DNA of 64,000 bases from Lachnospiraceae bacterium A4 (GCA_000403215.2 KE159538.1:230527-294526), one strand, 5' to 3'; positions 24,463 through 32,741 are shown, numbered from the stretch's first letter. The notes: generated by a model from the sequence alone, not told the origin. Program-made: numbers and translations.

Positions 24463-24888
24463 TTATAGTAAGCATGGCAATGCGTTTAAATATTTTTCTT
24501 TTAATTCATCTGTCAATGTCTCTGTTTCAGATAAATGATCCTTCATGTCAGCCATCTTGACCCAATATGCTTCTGGATAAGAATTAAAGTTACTCTTTAT
24601 ATTGATCAAATAATCCTCATATGAAACTTTTTCTTTATCTCTTGTAAGTAATTCAAGACATTTTTTAATGTAAGAATCATATGACTGAATGTCAGGATCA
24701 TTAAAATAATCAAACTTCGTATCTTCCTGTAAATCATGCATAATCGCTAACGCTACACATTTTTCCAACTTTTCCTTTGGAATTGAATTGTCATTTACTA
24801 CAAATGCAACCACTCTCATTGCATGATAGTATGTATTTTTATTGTAGTATTTTCTTGCTACTTTAATTGCATCCGTAATCACACTCAT
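24463..24888 (-). CDS. HD-domain hydrolase, RelA/SpoT-HD-like
   Basis: 141 residues with HD-superfamily residues His22, HD (51-52, MHDLQEDT) and a later LELLTRDKEKVSYEDYL, a pattern close to the (p)ppGpp hydrolase HD domain of RelA/SpoT/MESH1. No synthetase domain. A role in nucleotide or alarmone hydrolysis is a family-based inference. It overlaps the ParB-like gene upstream by 26 bases and ends normally just before the IS element. Confidence 0.75.
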   Translation of the reverse strand: MSVITDAIKVARKYYNKNTYYHAMRVVAFVVNDNSIPKEKLEKCVALAIMHDLQEDTKFDYFNDPDIQSYDSYIKKCLELLTRDKEKVSYEDYLINIKSNFNSYPEAYWVKMADMKDHLSETETLTDELKEKYLNALPCLL

Positions 24889-25450
24889 TCTTTTTTCTCA
24901 CTTTCCTGCTCATTTCTTCATTATCTATGGTAATTTTCTTTACAATCTTTTTTACGGGCATATCTACAGGACATTCAGATACTCTCTCTATTCTTGTAAC
25001 TATAATAGGCGCATTCCCATATCTTGTTTTTGCCAATACGGTATCACCGACACATAATATACATTCCCATTCTTTCTGAAACTTGTTTGGTACTCTCCAA
25101 ACCCGTTCTTTAGTTCTTCCTAGATGAATACCAAAAACATATAGGGTTTCCATGTCTCTGTACGACTTTGATTTCTTGTTGCTGTTTTTTCTTACTTTTA
25201 ATTTCCTTCTTTTATATACTTTTTTATCATAATCTTTTACTACAACATCTTGTATACCGTTCTCTTTTAGCAATAAATATTGAATATAACCATTTACAAG
25301 ATAGTCTTTATTATTTACAACAATATCGTGAAGATAAAATCCATGTTGATCCCAATATTCTCTACACTGTGCAAGCTTGTAATCATTTGGAATAGAATTT
25401 TTAAATGAACCTTTAATTCTAATATCAGATAATTTCATTACTCTTGTCAT
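24863..25450 (-). CDS. ParB-like / DUF5839-type protein
   Basis: 195 residues. The N-terminus (MKLSDIRIKGSFKNSIP… YLVNGYIQYLLLKENG) has the ParB/sulfiredoxin-like layout, a linker rich in Lys follows, then a segment GRTKERVWRVPNKFQKEWECILCVGDTVL typical of DUF5839. The start could be 25450 or the internal ATG at 25438. Function unknown; it overlaps both neighbours. Confidence 0.6.
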   Translation of the reverse strand: MTRVMKLSDIRIKGSFKNSIPNDYKLAQCREYWDQHGFYLHDIVVNNKDYLVNGYIQYLLLKENGIQDVVVKDYDKKVYKRRKLKVRKNSNKKSKSYRDMETLYVFGIHLGRTKERVWRVPNKFQKEWECILCVGDTVLAKTRYGNAPIIVTRIERVSECPVDMPVKKIVKKITIDNEEMSRKVRKKNECDYGCN

Positions 25451-25785
25451 ATTTCAATTTCCTCATTTTCTTCATTTTCACGTTTATCTTTCCACATTTT
25501 TCTAAATCTCTCACTAGCAGCTTCTTTTTGTTCTTCTGTCATTTCCCTTGTAGTGATATTCGATCTGAACGAAATTAAACGCTTATGTGTTTCATATGTC
25601 TTTCCGATCAATTCACCATTATGCAATCTGTGTTCTTCCTTCAGTTTCCAGTGTGGTGACTTATCACTTTCTGCCAATTTATCAAGTTTTGTCATAACAG
25701 TGCTGTCAGACGTATAAACAGTGCAAATATCGCTGTCTCTTGTGAAAATGACTGATGTTTCTTGCTCAGAAATATTTAATCCCAT
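25447..25785 (-). CDS. Phage/plasmid protein of the MGLNISEQET type
   Basis: 112 residues from the ATG at 25785, chosen because TAGGAGGCGTATT precedes it. The beginning MGLNISEQETSVIFTRD and a TVMTKLDKLAE segment are typical of small clostridial phage proteins of unknown role. Charged C-terminal tail (RKMWKDKRENEENEEIEI). Confidence 0.65.
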   Translation of the reverse strand: MGLNISEQETSVIFTRDSDICTVYTSDSTVMTKLDKLAESDKSPHWKLKEEHRLHNGELIGKTYETHKRLISFRSNITTREMTEEQKEAASERFRKMWKDKRENEENEEIEI

Positions 25786-25795
25786 AATACGCCTC

Positions 25796-27247
25796 CTATA
25801 CATTTATCTTTGCTTTTGCTTCTATGTAATTATTTAGTTCTTTCTTCATATGTAAAAAATTTTTTCGCTGATCCGGGAAATACATATTATTTTTTGCAGC
25901 ATACTGTTCTAACCACTCGTCCAAATCCACATCTCGCTCATATGAATACGCCACCAAAGCTAATAATGATTTTCTATTCTCGATATTAAGAAGTTTTGAA
26001 CCATCTCTAATTGTTTTGTCAGTCAAACTATAAAGTGTTTCATTATATACTTCCATTTCTTCAATAACTTTTTCCAGATCCATGTTGAGCACATCAGCAA
26101 TGAAAGACTCATTTTCTGTGTCACAAATGCCATTATCGGTTTCATTTTTTGCGTCTATATGTAAAAATTCGTTCATTAGATTTATGATATAATCAATCTT
26201 TCTGTTTATTAAACTTTTATCTTTTGTATTGCGGTCGGAATCAATCTTTCCCCAATCTTCACCATCTATTTCTTTGAATTTCAGACTATTAACAAATGCC
26301 TTTAAAAATTCGCCAAATCTATCATCTGAAATATGCAAGTTTGTAAATCTGTTGAATACCATCATCCAGATAAACAAATTTTTCGATGTAAAAAGAGCGG
26401 CAACCTCACTTTCATCAATTTTGTCACAATATGGAATTAATCTCTTAAAATATACTTCTATATTCTTATATTCCTGTTCTGATGAATTTTCATTAAGGTA
26501 ATCACACATATCCTTCGGTGTCCTTTTCCAGTTCTCATAATGATAAATACCCATCACACACTCAGAAATAACCCTTTCCCATATGCCCTTTTCTTTTTCA
26601 TTTTCCGATAACATAGTACAATCCATTAAAAATCTGTTCGTATCTTTAATTCTCTTTATTTCATCCGCATATTTACCTATATAAGTAAATGCTTTTTGAG
26701 CAGCGTTCATGGCAACATGATTATTATAAAGAAGTACTAATTCTGATGTTTCTTCAGTTGCACAGTCCTGATATATTACTGTAGTCAATGGACATCCATT
26801 AAATTTATTTTTTAACTCCTGTGGCAAATCTTCGTATGTTTTTCCTCTGATATCAAATTCTTCTACTTCACATTGGATATTTCCATACTCATCTCTTAAA
26901 TATTCTCCATTTTCATCAGTTTTTTTCTTTGTGTAGGGAACAATATAACTTCTTAATTTATTTGTAATTTTATACCCGTTATACTTAAACTGATATAAGG
27001 TCTCTGTTCTTTGCCCGCCATCAACAACATAAGTCTGTTTAGTTCCGTCTTTTTTCTTTTCTTCTGCAAGTATTAAGTTGGGAATATATATTTTTCGTGA
27101 TAATGCACTATATATAAGAGCATTCATCATCTCTTTGCCCCAGCAAAAACTTCTTTGTACAGCCTGATCAATCTTTATGTCTTCACTTTCTACACCATCT
27201 AAATACTGCCCTACACTTAACGGCTCAATCCTATATTCATCTAACAT
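25796..27247 (-). CDS. DUF262 (GmrSD N-domain-like) protein
   Basis: 483 residues from ATG 27247, after AGGAGATAAAA. The N-terminal ParB-like DUF262 domain has DQAVQRSFCWGKEMMNALI and YVVDGGQRTETL, matching the VDGQQR motif of GmrSD/DUF262 proteins, which are linked to nucleotide-dependent DNA cleavage and anti-phage defence. The rest is helical and lacks the DUF1524 HNH domain of GmrSD, so nuclease activity is doubtful. Confidence 0.75.
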   Translation of the reverse strand: MLDEYRIEPLSVGQYLDGVESEDIKIDQAVQRSFCWGKEMMNALIYSALSRKIYIPNLILAEEKKKDGTKQTYVVDGGQRTETLYQFKYNGYKITNKLRSYIVPYTKKKTDENGEYLRDEYGNIQCEVEEFDIRGKTYEDLPQELKNKFNGCPLTTVIYQDCATEETSELVLLYNNHVAMNAAQKAFTYIGKYADEIKRIKDTNRFLMDCTMLSENEKEKGIWERVISECVMGIYHYENWKRTPKDMCDYLNENSSEQEYKNIEVYFKRLIPYCDKIDESEVAALFTSKNLFIWMMVFNRFTNLHISDDRFGEFLKAFVNSLKFKEIDGEDWGKIDSDRNTKDKSLINRKIDYIINLMNEFLHIDAKNETDNGICDTENESFIADVLNMDLEKVIEEMEVYNETLYSLTDKTIRDGSKLLNIENRKSLLALVAYSYERDVDLDEWLEQYAAKNNMYFPDQRKNFLHMKKELNNYIEAKAKINV

Positions 27248-27249
27248 TT

Positions 27250-27909
27250 TTATCTCCTCCTGACTAATCCAGATATACATCTTACATTTTTATACGATCT
27301 TATTGCCGCTATACAATCTAAGTATAACTTTGTATCTATATGTAATATGCTTTTAATCTCTTCAGATGAATAGCCATCTGCCATAAGCTCTAAAACTCTA
27401 ATCTGAATTTTTGATAATCTCCCCAAGTACCTTTTCATTTCTGGAGAAAACTCTTCTTTAGATCCAATTATTTCTGATAAAACACTTTCTATGGTAAAAT
27501 CAGACTGTAGCGTATCCCCAATCGTCATATTCTCATATTCATTTAAAGGCGTATCAATAGAAACATCTGTTAAAGGAATTTTCACTTTATTGCCTTTCTC
27601 GTCAATAGATTCAATTTTAAATACACGTTTATCACGATATCGCTTTTTATATTCATCTTTAATAGCAAATAATATGGATCTGTATATATATCCGTCAAAA
27701 TCTCCTTTAGACGGATCATATCTTTTATTCCAGAGAATATCCATTACCACATCACTTCCTATTCCATAAAACTCTTCCATGTCTTTTCCCGTAATTCCAC
27801 CATAGTGTGTAATAAAAATCTGATTTATAACAGTATGAAGTTTTTTTGCGTTATCAGCATAATATGCATTTATTATCTGCTCCAAATAGACATCTGACAC
27901 CTGTTTCAT
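27250..27909 (-). CDS. Sigma-70-like factor
   Basis: 219 residues from ATG 27909 (AGGAAGGTGTATCAAA before it). A region-2-like part (GDFDGYIYRSILFAIKDEYKKRYRDKR) and a region-4 helix-turn-helix (SKIQIRVLELMADGYSSEEIKSILHI) match phage/plasmid-type sigma-like proteins. It could direct polymerase to element-specific promoters. It ends two bases before the DUF262 start. Confidence 0.75.
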   Translation of the reverse strand: MKQVSDVYLEQIINAYYADNAKKLHTVINQIFITHYGGITGKDMEEFYGIGSDVVMDILWNKRYDPSKGDFDGYIYRSILFAIKDEYKKRYRDKRVFKIESIDEKGNKVKIPLTDVSIDTPLNEYENMTIGDTLQSDFTIESVLSEIIGSKEEFSPEMKRYLGRLSKIQIRVLELMADGYSSEEIKSILHIDTKLYLDCIAAIRSYKNVRCISGLVRRR

Positions 27910-27940
27910 TTTGATACACCTTCCTAGCAATATATGTATG

Positions 27941-28129
27941 TTATCTACTTCTACTTTTTTGAATTTCCTTATTCATTACTTCCTGAAAATTCGCTCCATT
28001 ATAATATTTTCTATAATGACAGCTTGGACACTCATCATATCTTCGATAACCTCTATCCTCTTTATTCCTCTTAGGCTCATACGAAGTTCCCGAGATACTC
28101 ATTACAATATTACATTTTTTGCACAGCAT
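27941..28129 (-). CDS. Zinc-ribbon small protein
   Basis: 62 residues from ATG 28129 (GAGGAAAGCAGA upstream). Contains MLCKKCNIVM and DECPSCHYRKYY, two CxxC knuckles. Overlaps the 3' end of the gene upstream by 20 bases. Role unknown. Confidence 0.6.
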   Translation of the reverse strand: MLCKKCNIVMSISGTSYEPKRNKEDRGYRRYDECPSCHYRKYYNGANFQEVMNKEIQKSRSR

Positions 28130-28811
28130 TCTGCTTTCCTCCACAATCCAATATATTTAACGCAATTTGATAGTACTCTGTTCTGCCTTGATATTCTGTA
28201 TGTTTCGCTTTTACAAGCTCTAATTTGATTTTCTCTATCGTATAGTTATATGTAATTGCATTTTCGAACACTTGTATGTAATCTATACACTGTTTAATAT
28301 TTTCATGCTTGTCCCTTATTTCTCCCAAAAGATATCCAATCTTTGCCGCCTTGTGAGCCTGTGGATTTTTGCCATTATTATCTTCTTTATATTTCTGAAG
28401 GGCATGTTCAATATCTGAAACAGCAGAATCATACTTTGATAATCCAATACTAAGCTGCTCTTTGTATGTTTTAATCTGTGCCATACTCCATCCAGCAAGA
28501 CCAGTTATTGATTTTGCTTCGTTATATATTCTTGTAATGATTGAATCGTCAAATTTTATATCATTTACACCAATATACACTCCGCCATTACCTTTGTATG
28601 ATGATGAGTTTTCCGATATTTGTCCGGTTTCCTTATCAACCATGTAGTAAGAACCAATCCACTTCATTTTTTTACTTCTGTTGTTTAATACGGTTCTTGC
28701 CTGTTTAAATGAAAATTCCTTAGCCATAACTGGAGAAGAAGTGCTAATATACACTCCTTGTTGTACAGGATTCTCCATTATATAATTTTTCCCATCTGTT
28801 AAAATAAACAT
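28110..28811 (-). CDS. Hypothetical helical protein, 233 aa
   Basis: Start at 28811 (MFILTDGKNYIMENP) chosen because AAGGAAGGAGAAGAAAAA precedes it; the open frame further upstream runs through the tRNA gene and is not coding. The N-terminal half is beta-rich; the second half is helical with TEYQGRTEYYQIALNILDCGGK. Similar proteins are common in clostridial phages. Function unknown. Confidence 0.6.
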   Translation of the reverse strand: MFILTDGKNYIMENPVQQGVYISTSSPVMAKEFSFKQARTVLNNRSKKMKWIGSYYMVDKETGQISENSSSYKGNGGVYIGVNDIKFDDSIITRIYNEAKSITGLAGWSMAQIKTYKEQLSIGLSKYDSAVSDIEHALQKYKEDNNGKNPQAHKAAKIGYLLGEIRDKHENIKQCIDYIQVFENAITYNYTIEKIKLELVKAKHTEYQGRTEYYQIALNILDCGGKQNAVQKM

Positions 28812-28874
28812 TTTTTCTTCTCCTTCCTTAAAAATGGGTATAAAAAATACAGTGTACTTGAAACACTGATTTAA

Positions 28875-28949
28875 TGGATTTATTGGGAATCGAACCCAAG
28901 ACATACTGACTTTAAAATCAACTGCTACTACCAACTGAGCTATAAATCC
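28875..28949 (-). tRNA. Unusual tRNA, anticodon ambiguous (UUA or UAA)
   Basis: Cloverleaf on the minus strand: acceptor GGATTTA/TAAATCC (7 of 7), D-arm GCTC/TAGC with one mismatch and a 9-base loop, T-arm TTGGG/CCCAA with TTCGATT loop, 5-base variable region, discriminator A, no encoded CCA. The anticodon stem GTTGA/TCAGT (two wobble pairs) closes an 8-base loop, TTTTAAAG, instead of 7. Reading from T33 gives anticodon TTA (would decode UAA) or, shifted by one, TAA (Leu), although a short variable arm is not Leu-like. It may be degenerate. Confidence 0.8.
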
Positions 28950-29015
28950 ACATTTTTATTTTCTTTGAAATTTGAGTATTTTGCAGAACCGCTTGATAAA
29001 ACTTTTAAAATTCAC

Positions 29016-29132
29016 TTGAAATTTACTGATAAATATGTAATAATATCATAAGCGCATTCTGCGTGAAGCTATAAAGACCTGTCCATCAGAGGTGTTGTTG
29101 CACCGTTTGTATGATCGGATAGGTCTTTTTTA
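29016..29132 (+). ncRNA. Short plus-strand RNA with strong terminator
   Basis: A TTGAAA (29016-29021) with an AT-rich -10 (TAATAA/TAATAT, 29038-29046) precedes about 80 bases ending in a 12-bp stem, AAAGACCTGTCC (29072-29083) with GGATAGGTCTTT (29116-29127), followed by T's. Inside it is a GGTG/CACC hairpin. No reading frame with a ribosome site. Lies between tRNA/phage genes and the toxin module. Confidence 0.55.
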
Positions 29133-29224
29133 TTTAGTTCTTACTGACAAATATAAGTATAGAACAAACATCCGTTTTTGTCAATATTGTTTTCGTATAT
29201 TTGTTCGGAAAATTTGTTTGTATT

Positions 29225-29494
29225 TTATTCCAGTTGTGGAAATAAAATGTTATGAATAATGTTTTTCTCTTTGAGTACTCCATATAATGACAAAGTACCA
29301 AAAAAATCATTATTTTGATAAAGGATATCATCTGCTTGTTTTATTAACTCTTCTCCATTTTTCTTTTTAATTTTTTTCGGCACATCATGTAAATATGTTT
29401 TCTTGTCAACAACGGTCAATATCACTATATCATTTTCATCCATATGTTTCATTAATTCACATGCCTCTTTGACTGAGCATACTATCAATCCCAC
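29225..29494 (-). CDS. Hypothetical protein coupled to MazF-like toxin
   Basis: 89 residues from GTG 29494, which overlaps the toxin stop (TAGTG) and follows AAGAGGTGTTAGCATA. Sequence begins MGLIVCSVKEACELM and contains two small alpha/beta elements. Being coupled directly behind a MazF-like gene, it could be an antitoxin or chaperone, but the order toxin-first is unusual and no family is recognised. Confidence 0.55.
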   Translation of the reverse strand: MGLIVCSVKEACELMKHMDENDIVILTVVDKKTYLHDVPKKIKKKNGEELIKQADDILYQNNDFFGTLSLYGVLKEKNIIHNILFPQLE

Positions 29495-29874
29495 TATGCT
29501 AACACCTCTTCCCAATCAATGTTTTCTCCAAAGAAAAATGTATTAAAACATACCTTATTAACATTATTTCTCTGTTTTTTATCTGATACATTTCCTAATT
29601 TTTTAATAACCTCTTCTTTACATATTGTTTGAGGTTGCTCACCTAAGATCATTGAATACATTGACAAACCAGTTTCTGATTCTGCCTGCAAACATCCATG
29701 AACCGGGAGATGTTGCTTTTTTATAATATGAGTCAAAGGCATAACAGTAATGATACTTGCATTTGCTGTGCCTTTCTCATTACTTACAATTATATATGGT
29801 CTTCTCTTTTTTTGAATAGAGCCAGTTCCATACGCTAATTCTGCCTCTATAATATCATATCTATGAAGCTCCAT
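29494..29874 (-). CDS. MazF/PemK-like endoribonuclease toxin
   Basis: 126 residues from ATG 29874 (GGAGGATACGT before it). MELHRYDIIEAELAYGTGS…KKRRPYIIVSNEKGTANASIITVMPLT is the SH3-like PemK/MazF fold with the RPYIIVSN core. MazF-type toxins cut single-stranded RNA. No AbrB-type MazE is next to it; a divergent RHH gene lies across the intergenic region. Confidence 0.8.
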   Translation of the reverse strand: MELHRYDIIEAELAYGTGSIQKKRRPYIIVSNEKGTANASIITVMPLTHIIKKQHLPVHGCLQAESETGLSMYSMILGEQPQTICKEEVIKKLGNVSDKKQRNNVNKVCFNTFFFGENIDWEEVLA

Positions 29875-29936
29875 ACGTATCCTCCTCTCTTGCACTATGT
29901 ATTTGATTTTGCCTTTGATATTTCATATTGTATCAA

Positions 29937-29993
29937 GTTGACAGCAACTTGTCAACAACTTTGTGCCAATTTATCAAAATAATTGACACAAAG
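29937..29993. promoter_or_regulatory. Palindromic operators between toxin and RHH gene
   Basis: GTTGACA-GCAACT-TGTCAAC (about 29937-29956) and CTTTGTG…CACAAAG with inner AATT/AATT (about 29960-29993) are inverted repeats. The second overlaps the -35 of the plus-strand promoter. Such sites suit a ribbon-helix-helix repressor. Confidence 0.65.
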
Positions 29994-30011
29994 TTTATGG
30001 CAACTTATAAT
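29983..30011 (+). promoter_or_regulatory. Consensus promoter of the RHH gene
   Basis: TTGACA (29983-29988), 17 bases, TATAAT (30006-30011): perfect consensus on the plus strand. Confidence 0.85.
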
Positions 30012-30048
30012 AAACTATATTACATTTTGATATTTAAGAGGTGCTTAT

Positions 30049-30225
30049 ATGCCACAAGGGAAAATTTCACAAAAAAATACAAGAATATCTATAGTAATTC
30101 CAAAAGATTTAAAACTTGAAGCTGACAAAATTGCAAATAATGATGGCAGGTCATTAGGAGGTTGGATCAGAAAACTAATATCTGATGCTGTATCTGAATA
30201 TAACAAAAGCGATACCTCTCAATAA
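30049..30225 (+). CDS. Ribbon-helix-helix protein
   Basis: 58 residues. KNTRISIVIPKDLKLEADKIANNDGRSLGG… has the strand-helix-helix pattern of Arc/MetJ-type RHH proteins (RISIVIPKDL as the DNA-contacting strand). AAGAGGTGCTTAT precedes ATG 30049. It probably represses its own promoter through the palindromes and may regulate, or neutralise, the divergent MazF-like gene. Confidence 0.75.
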   Translation: MPQGKISQKNTRISIVIPKDLKLEADKIANNDGRSLGGWIRKLISDAVSEYNKSDTSQ

Positions 30226-30240
30226 GTATCGCTTTTATAG
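30207..30240 (+). terminator. Terminator of the RHH gene
   Basis: AAAAGCGATAC/GTATCGCTTTT hairpin beginning within the last codons of the RHH gene, with T's on the plus strand and A's on the other side; it also ends the minus-strand Uma2 transcript coming from the right. Confidence 0.75.
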
Positions 30241-30270
30241 TCCTATCCATATCCATATTATCTATTTTGT

Positions 30271-30804
30271 TTACTGTACCTTTATAGAAAACCCTTCATA
30301 AATCCCAACAGATACATCTTCACCAAAAGAATACTGCTCCATCGTTTCCTTTTCAAATCTATACGCCATCACCATTTCTTTTATCGGATCAACGATCCAA
30401 TATTCCCTAACTCCTGCAGCTTGATATTTAAATAATTTCTTATAATAATCCATCTCTTTAGTTCCAGGAGAAATAATCTCGATAATCCAATCAGGCGCGC
30501 CATGACATCCCTTATCTGTGATCTTATCTTTATCACAAATAACAGAGATATCCGGCTCCACATAATTCTTATCATCCTTATTCAAAAATACAGCAAACGG
30601 AGATGGAAACACCTCACACTCACCACTATTGTCTCTAATGTATATATTAATCTCTGTACTAATAAAATTTAACAATCTTTGATGTCTTGTGCTTGGCGGT
30701 GCCATATAATATATTTTTCCATCAATTAGTTCTGCCCGCTCTCCTTCAGGTAATGCATAGATATCTTTTATTGTATAATATTCCAATTCTCTTGCTGCGT
30801 CCAT
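30271..30804 (-). CDS. Uma2-family (DUF820) endonuclease-like protein
   Basis: 177 residues. GKIYYMAPPSTRHQRLL, NYVEPDISVICDKDK, and PDWIIEIISPGTKEMDYYKKLFKYQAAGVREYWIVDP are Uma2 family hallmarks (PD-(D/E)xK-type fold). The family is abundant in cyanobacteria and clostridia and predicted to cleave DNA; a biological role is not established. ATG 30804 follows AGAAGGAGGTTGATTAG. Confidence 0.85.
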   Translation of the reverse strand: MDAARELEYYTIKDIYALPEGERAELIDGKIYYMAPPSTRHQRLLNFISTEINIYIRDNSGECEVFPSPFAVFLNKDDKNYVEPDISVICDKDKITDKGCHGAPDWIIEIISPGTKEMDYYKKLFKYQAAGVREYWIVDPIKEMVMAYRFEKETMEQYSFGEDVSVGIYEGFSIKVQ

Positions 30805-30829
30805 CTAATCAACCTCCTTCTATATAACT

Positions 30830-31125
30830 ATCATACCTTATGCAGAACATTATATCAATATTAATTTTAATACTTGCGACATTTAATATAAAGTTATCAA
30901 TGTGCATTTTCATAAAAGAAAAATTACTTTTCAAAAATAAATAAAACCATAATTTTATCTTGTTTTCATTCGTAAAAATGTCTATTTTACACACTTTTGT
31001 ACTTTTGGATTATTATTTCATGTTACAGTTTTATCCATTACTTCCATGTTTTTAGTATAGAAATATAGCTTTTTCTATGTTATACTGGCTATTATAAAAG
31101 ATAAAATTATGGTTTCTATATCAAT
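30830..31125. other. Intergenic region without a gene
   Basis: About 300 AT-rich bases between the two Uma2 genes. The only feature is an imperfect palindrome, AGTATAGAAATATAG…CTATGTTATACT (about 31055-31087), possibly an operator. No reading frame with a ribosome site. Confidence 0.5.
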
Positions 31126-31162
31126 ATAAAAAACGATACTATTTTTAAGTATCGCTTTTTAC
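31126..31162 (-). terminator. Bidirectional terminator
   Basis: AAAAACGATACT/AGTATCGCTTTTT hairpin directly after the second Uma2 gene. Its stem is almost the same as that of the terminator at 30207. Confidence 0.7.
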
Positions 31163-31177
31163 ATTGATATCATTAAC

Positions 31178-31732
31178 TTAAAATACACCTTCAAAAATAT
31201 CGCTCAATGTCATCACAATATGCGGAAATACCTTTAAACAAATTTCCTGATCAGCATTATAATCCTCATCTTCTTTATCAGTTTGTAGCATATAATTCTG
31301 TTCCAAAACATATCGTCCATCTTCCAAATAATAAATTTCAACAGATCCTTGCGGAGAAACAATCCAATATTCTTCTACCCCTGCTTTTTCATAAATATCT
31401 TTCTTCTCTGTTCTATCTCTTTTTGCTGTGGAGTGACTTAACGTTTCAGCGACAAATTTAGGAACTCCATAATAGGCTCCACCCTTTAAATGTTTTCGAT
31501 CACATACAATCATAATATCTGGACACAAATAATCATCATTTACTTCAGGTTGATATTTAAAATCCAAATTCTCCATAAATACTAGACATAGACTATTTTT
31601 CAAATTATTTCCTATAATTCTATTTATATTATTATTAATAATTCCATGTTTAAAACTTGGTGATGGCGACATATCATAAATTACACCATTAATTTTCTCA
31701 TCTTTTTTTCGCTCAAAATCCGCCAATCCCAT
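31178..31732 (-). CDS. Uma2-family (DUF820) endonuclease-like protein, second copy
   Basis: 184 residues from ATG 31732 (AAGAAGGGATGTGATAAT before it; the open frame upstream is not supported). ERKKDEKINGVIYDMSPSPSFKH, LCPDIMIVCDRKHL and PKFVAETLSHSTAKRDRTEKKDIYEKAGVEEYWIVSP are Uma2 motifs. It is diverged from the copy at 30271. Confidence 0.82.
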   Translation of the reverse strand: MGLADFERKKDEKINGVIYDMSPSPSFKHGIINNNINRIIGNNLKNSLCLVFMENLDFKYQPEVNDDYLCPDIMIVCDRKHLKGGAYYGVPKFVAETLSHSTAKRDRTEKKDIYEKAGVEEYWIVSPQGSVEIYYLEDGRYVLEQNYMLQTDKEDEDYNADQEICLKVFPHIVMTLSDIFEGVF

Positions 31733-31811
31733 ATTATCACATCCCTTCTTACCACCAATTATAACATGAGTCAATAAATAAATAAAGATTATTTGCACTT
31801 CAAACAGTTCT

Positions 31812-32216
31812 TTAATTGATGGTATTAAAAAATTCTGCTTTAGATATATCTTTATAACCCAATTCCTCAGCACACTTTATCGCATCCATAATTGAAGCAC
31901 CATTAAATTCTCCTTCTTGTATTCTTCCGTTTATATATCCCTGCACAATATATGTTTTTAATTCACTTTCCTTATTGACAGTGGATACTGCTGGTGCATA
32001 TGCCTTATATGTCGAATTTCTTTTCCCTGATGCTACCACTACAATTACTCTGTCATAATCTTCGACAAAATTAAAATTACAATTTGAATCTTTTACTTGC
32101 TCAAATTTATCGCGAAATGTAAATGCATCAATTTTTTTTGGAACAAATGTAACCACTCTTCCAATAAAATTATTTTTCCCATAACTAAAACTTACATTAT
32201 CTCCAATATTGATCAA
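31812..32216 (-). CDS. Hypothetical protein, 134 aa
   Basis: MINIGDNVSFSYGKNNFIGRVV… suggests a small SH3-like barrel at the N-terminus, followed by an alpha/beta part with ASIMDAIKCAEELGYKDI. No family recognised. Confidence 0.55.
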   Translation of the reverse strand: MINIGDNVSFSYGKNNFIGRVVTFVPKKIDAFTFRDKFEQVKDSNCNFNFVEDYDRVIVVVASGKRNSTYKAYAPAVSTVNKESELKTYIVQGYINGRIQEGEFNGASIMDAIKCAEELGYKDISKAEFFNTIN

Positions 32217-32234
32217 ATTTATCCTCCCATAGTT

Positions 32235-32441
32235 CTATTTGTTTAATACTATATTTATTGTCCGTTCACATGCTTCTTTTAATATTTCTACTGCTTTGTC
32301 TAATTTTTCTTGTTCTTCATTCGTTAAAACATTAATATTAGCAATCCTTACACCTTCCATTTTAGCAATCATTAAATCAGTTTGAAATTTTTGAGAAAAA
32401 ACTATTAAATCAGATAAAACTTCAATATTTTACTTATTCAT
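32235..32441 (-). pseudogene. Small gene with in-frame UAA at codon 4
   Basis: ATG 32441 follows AAAGGTGGTAAAGA. The frame reads M-N-K-stop, then continues without interruption as NIEVLSDLIVFSQKFQTDLM… through to TAG at 32235, 68 codons in all. CAA to TAA is a one-base change. Either a recently inactivated gene, a start further in (ATG 32339 region), or a UAA read by the unusual tRNA at 28875. Confidence 0.5.
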
Positions 32442-32483
32442 TCTTTACCACCTTTAAAATATTATGAAATTTCACTTTTAAGT

Positions 32484-32702
32484 CTATATAAATAATCCAA
32501 TTATCTGAAATATGCTCCCTACAACAATGAAAGAGGTTCCTATAATAACCTTCATCTTATCTTTTTTGAAGCTTTCTTGCTGATGATCAAACCAATGAGC
32601 AGTGCCCACATAATTACCTTTAGTACCAAGTATAGACCACAAACTGAAAATTGTGCCAGCCACGACCAAAATAATTCCTATTGCACTCAATATCTTACTC
32701 AT
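32484..32702 (-). CDS. Small two-helix membrane protein
   Basis: 72 residues: helix one ILSAIGIILVVAGTIFSLW, loop with a charged HQQESFKKDKMK, helix two VIIGTSFIVVGSIFQIIGLFI. Typical of small plasmid membrane proteins. ATG 32702 follows GAGGTATTAAT. Function unknown. Confidence 0.65.
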   Translation of the reverse strand: MSKILSAIGIILVVAGTIFSLWSILGTKGNYVGTAHWFDHQQESFKKDKMKVIIGTSFIVVGSIFQIIGLFI

Positions 32703-32741
32703 ATTAATACCTCAAATTCTATGAAACTGAACATTCATCCA

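Noticed and set aside
28812-28934. N-terminal extension of the gene at 28110
   Set aside because: It would translate through the tRNA gene; an ATG with a strong ribosome site at 28811 is the better start.
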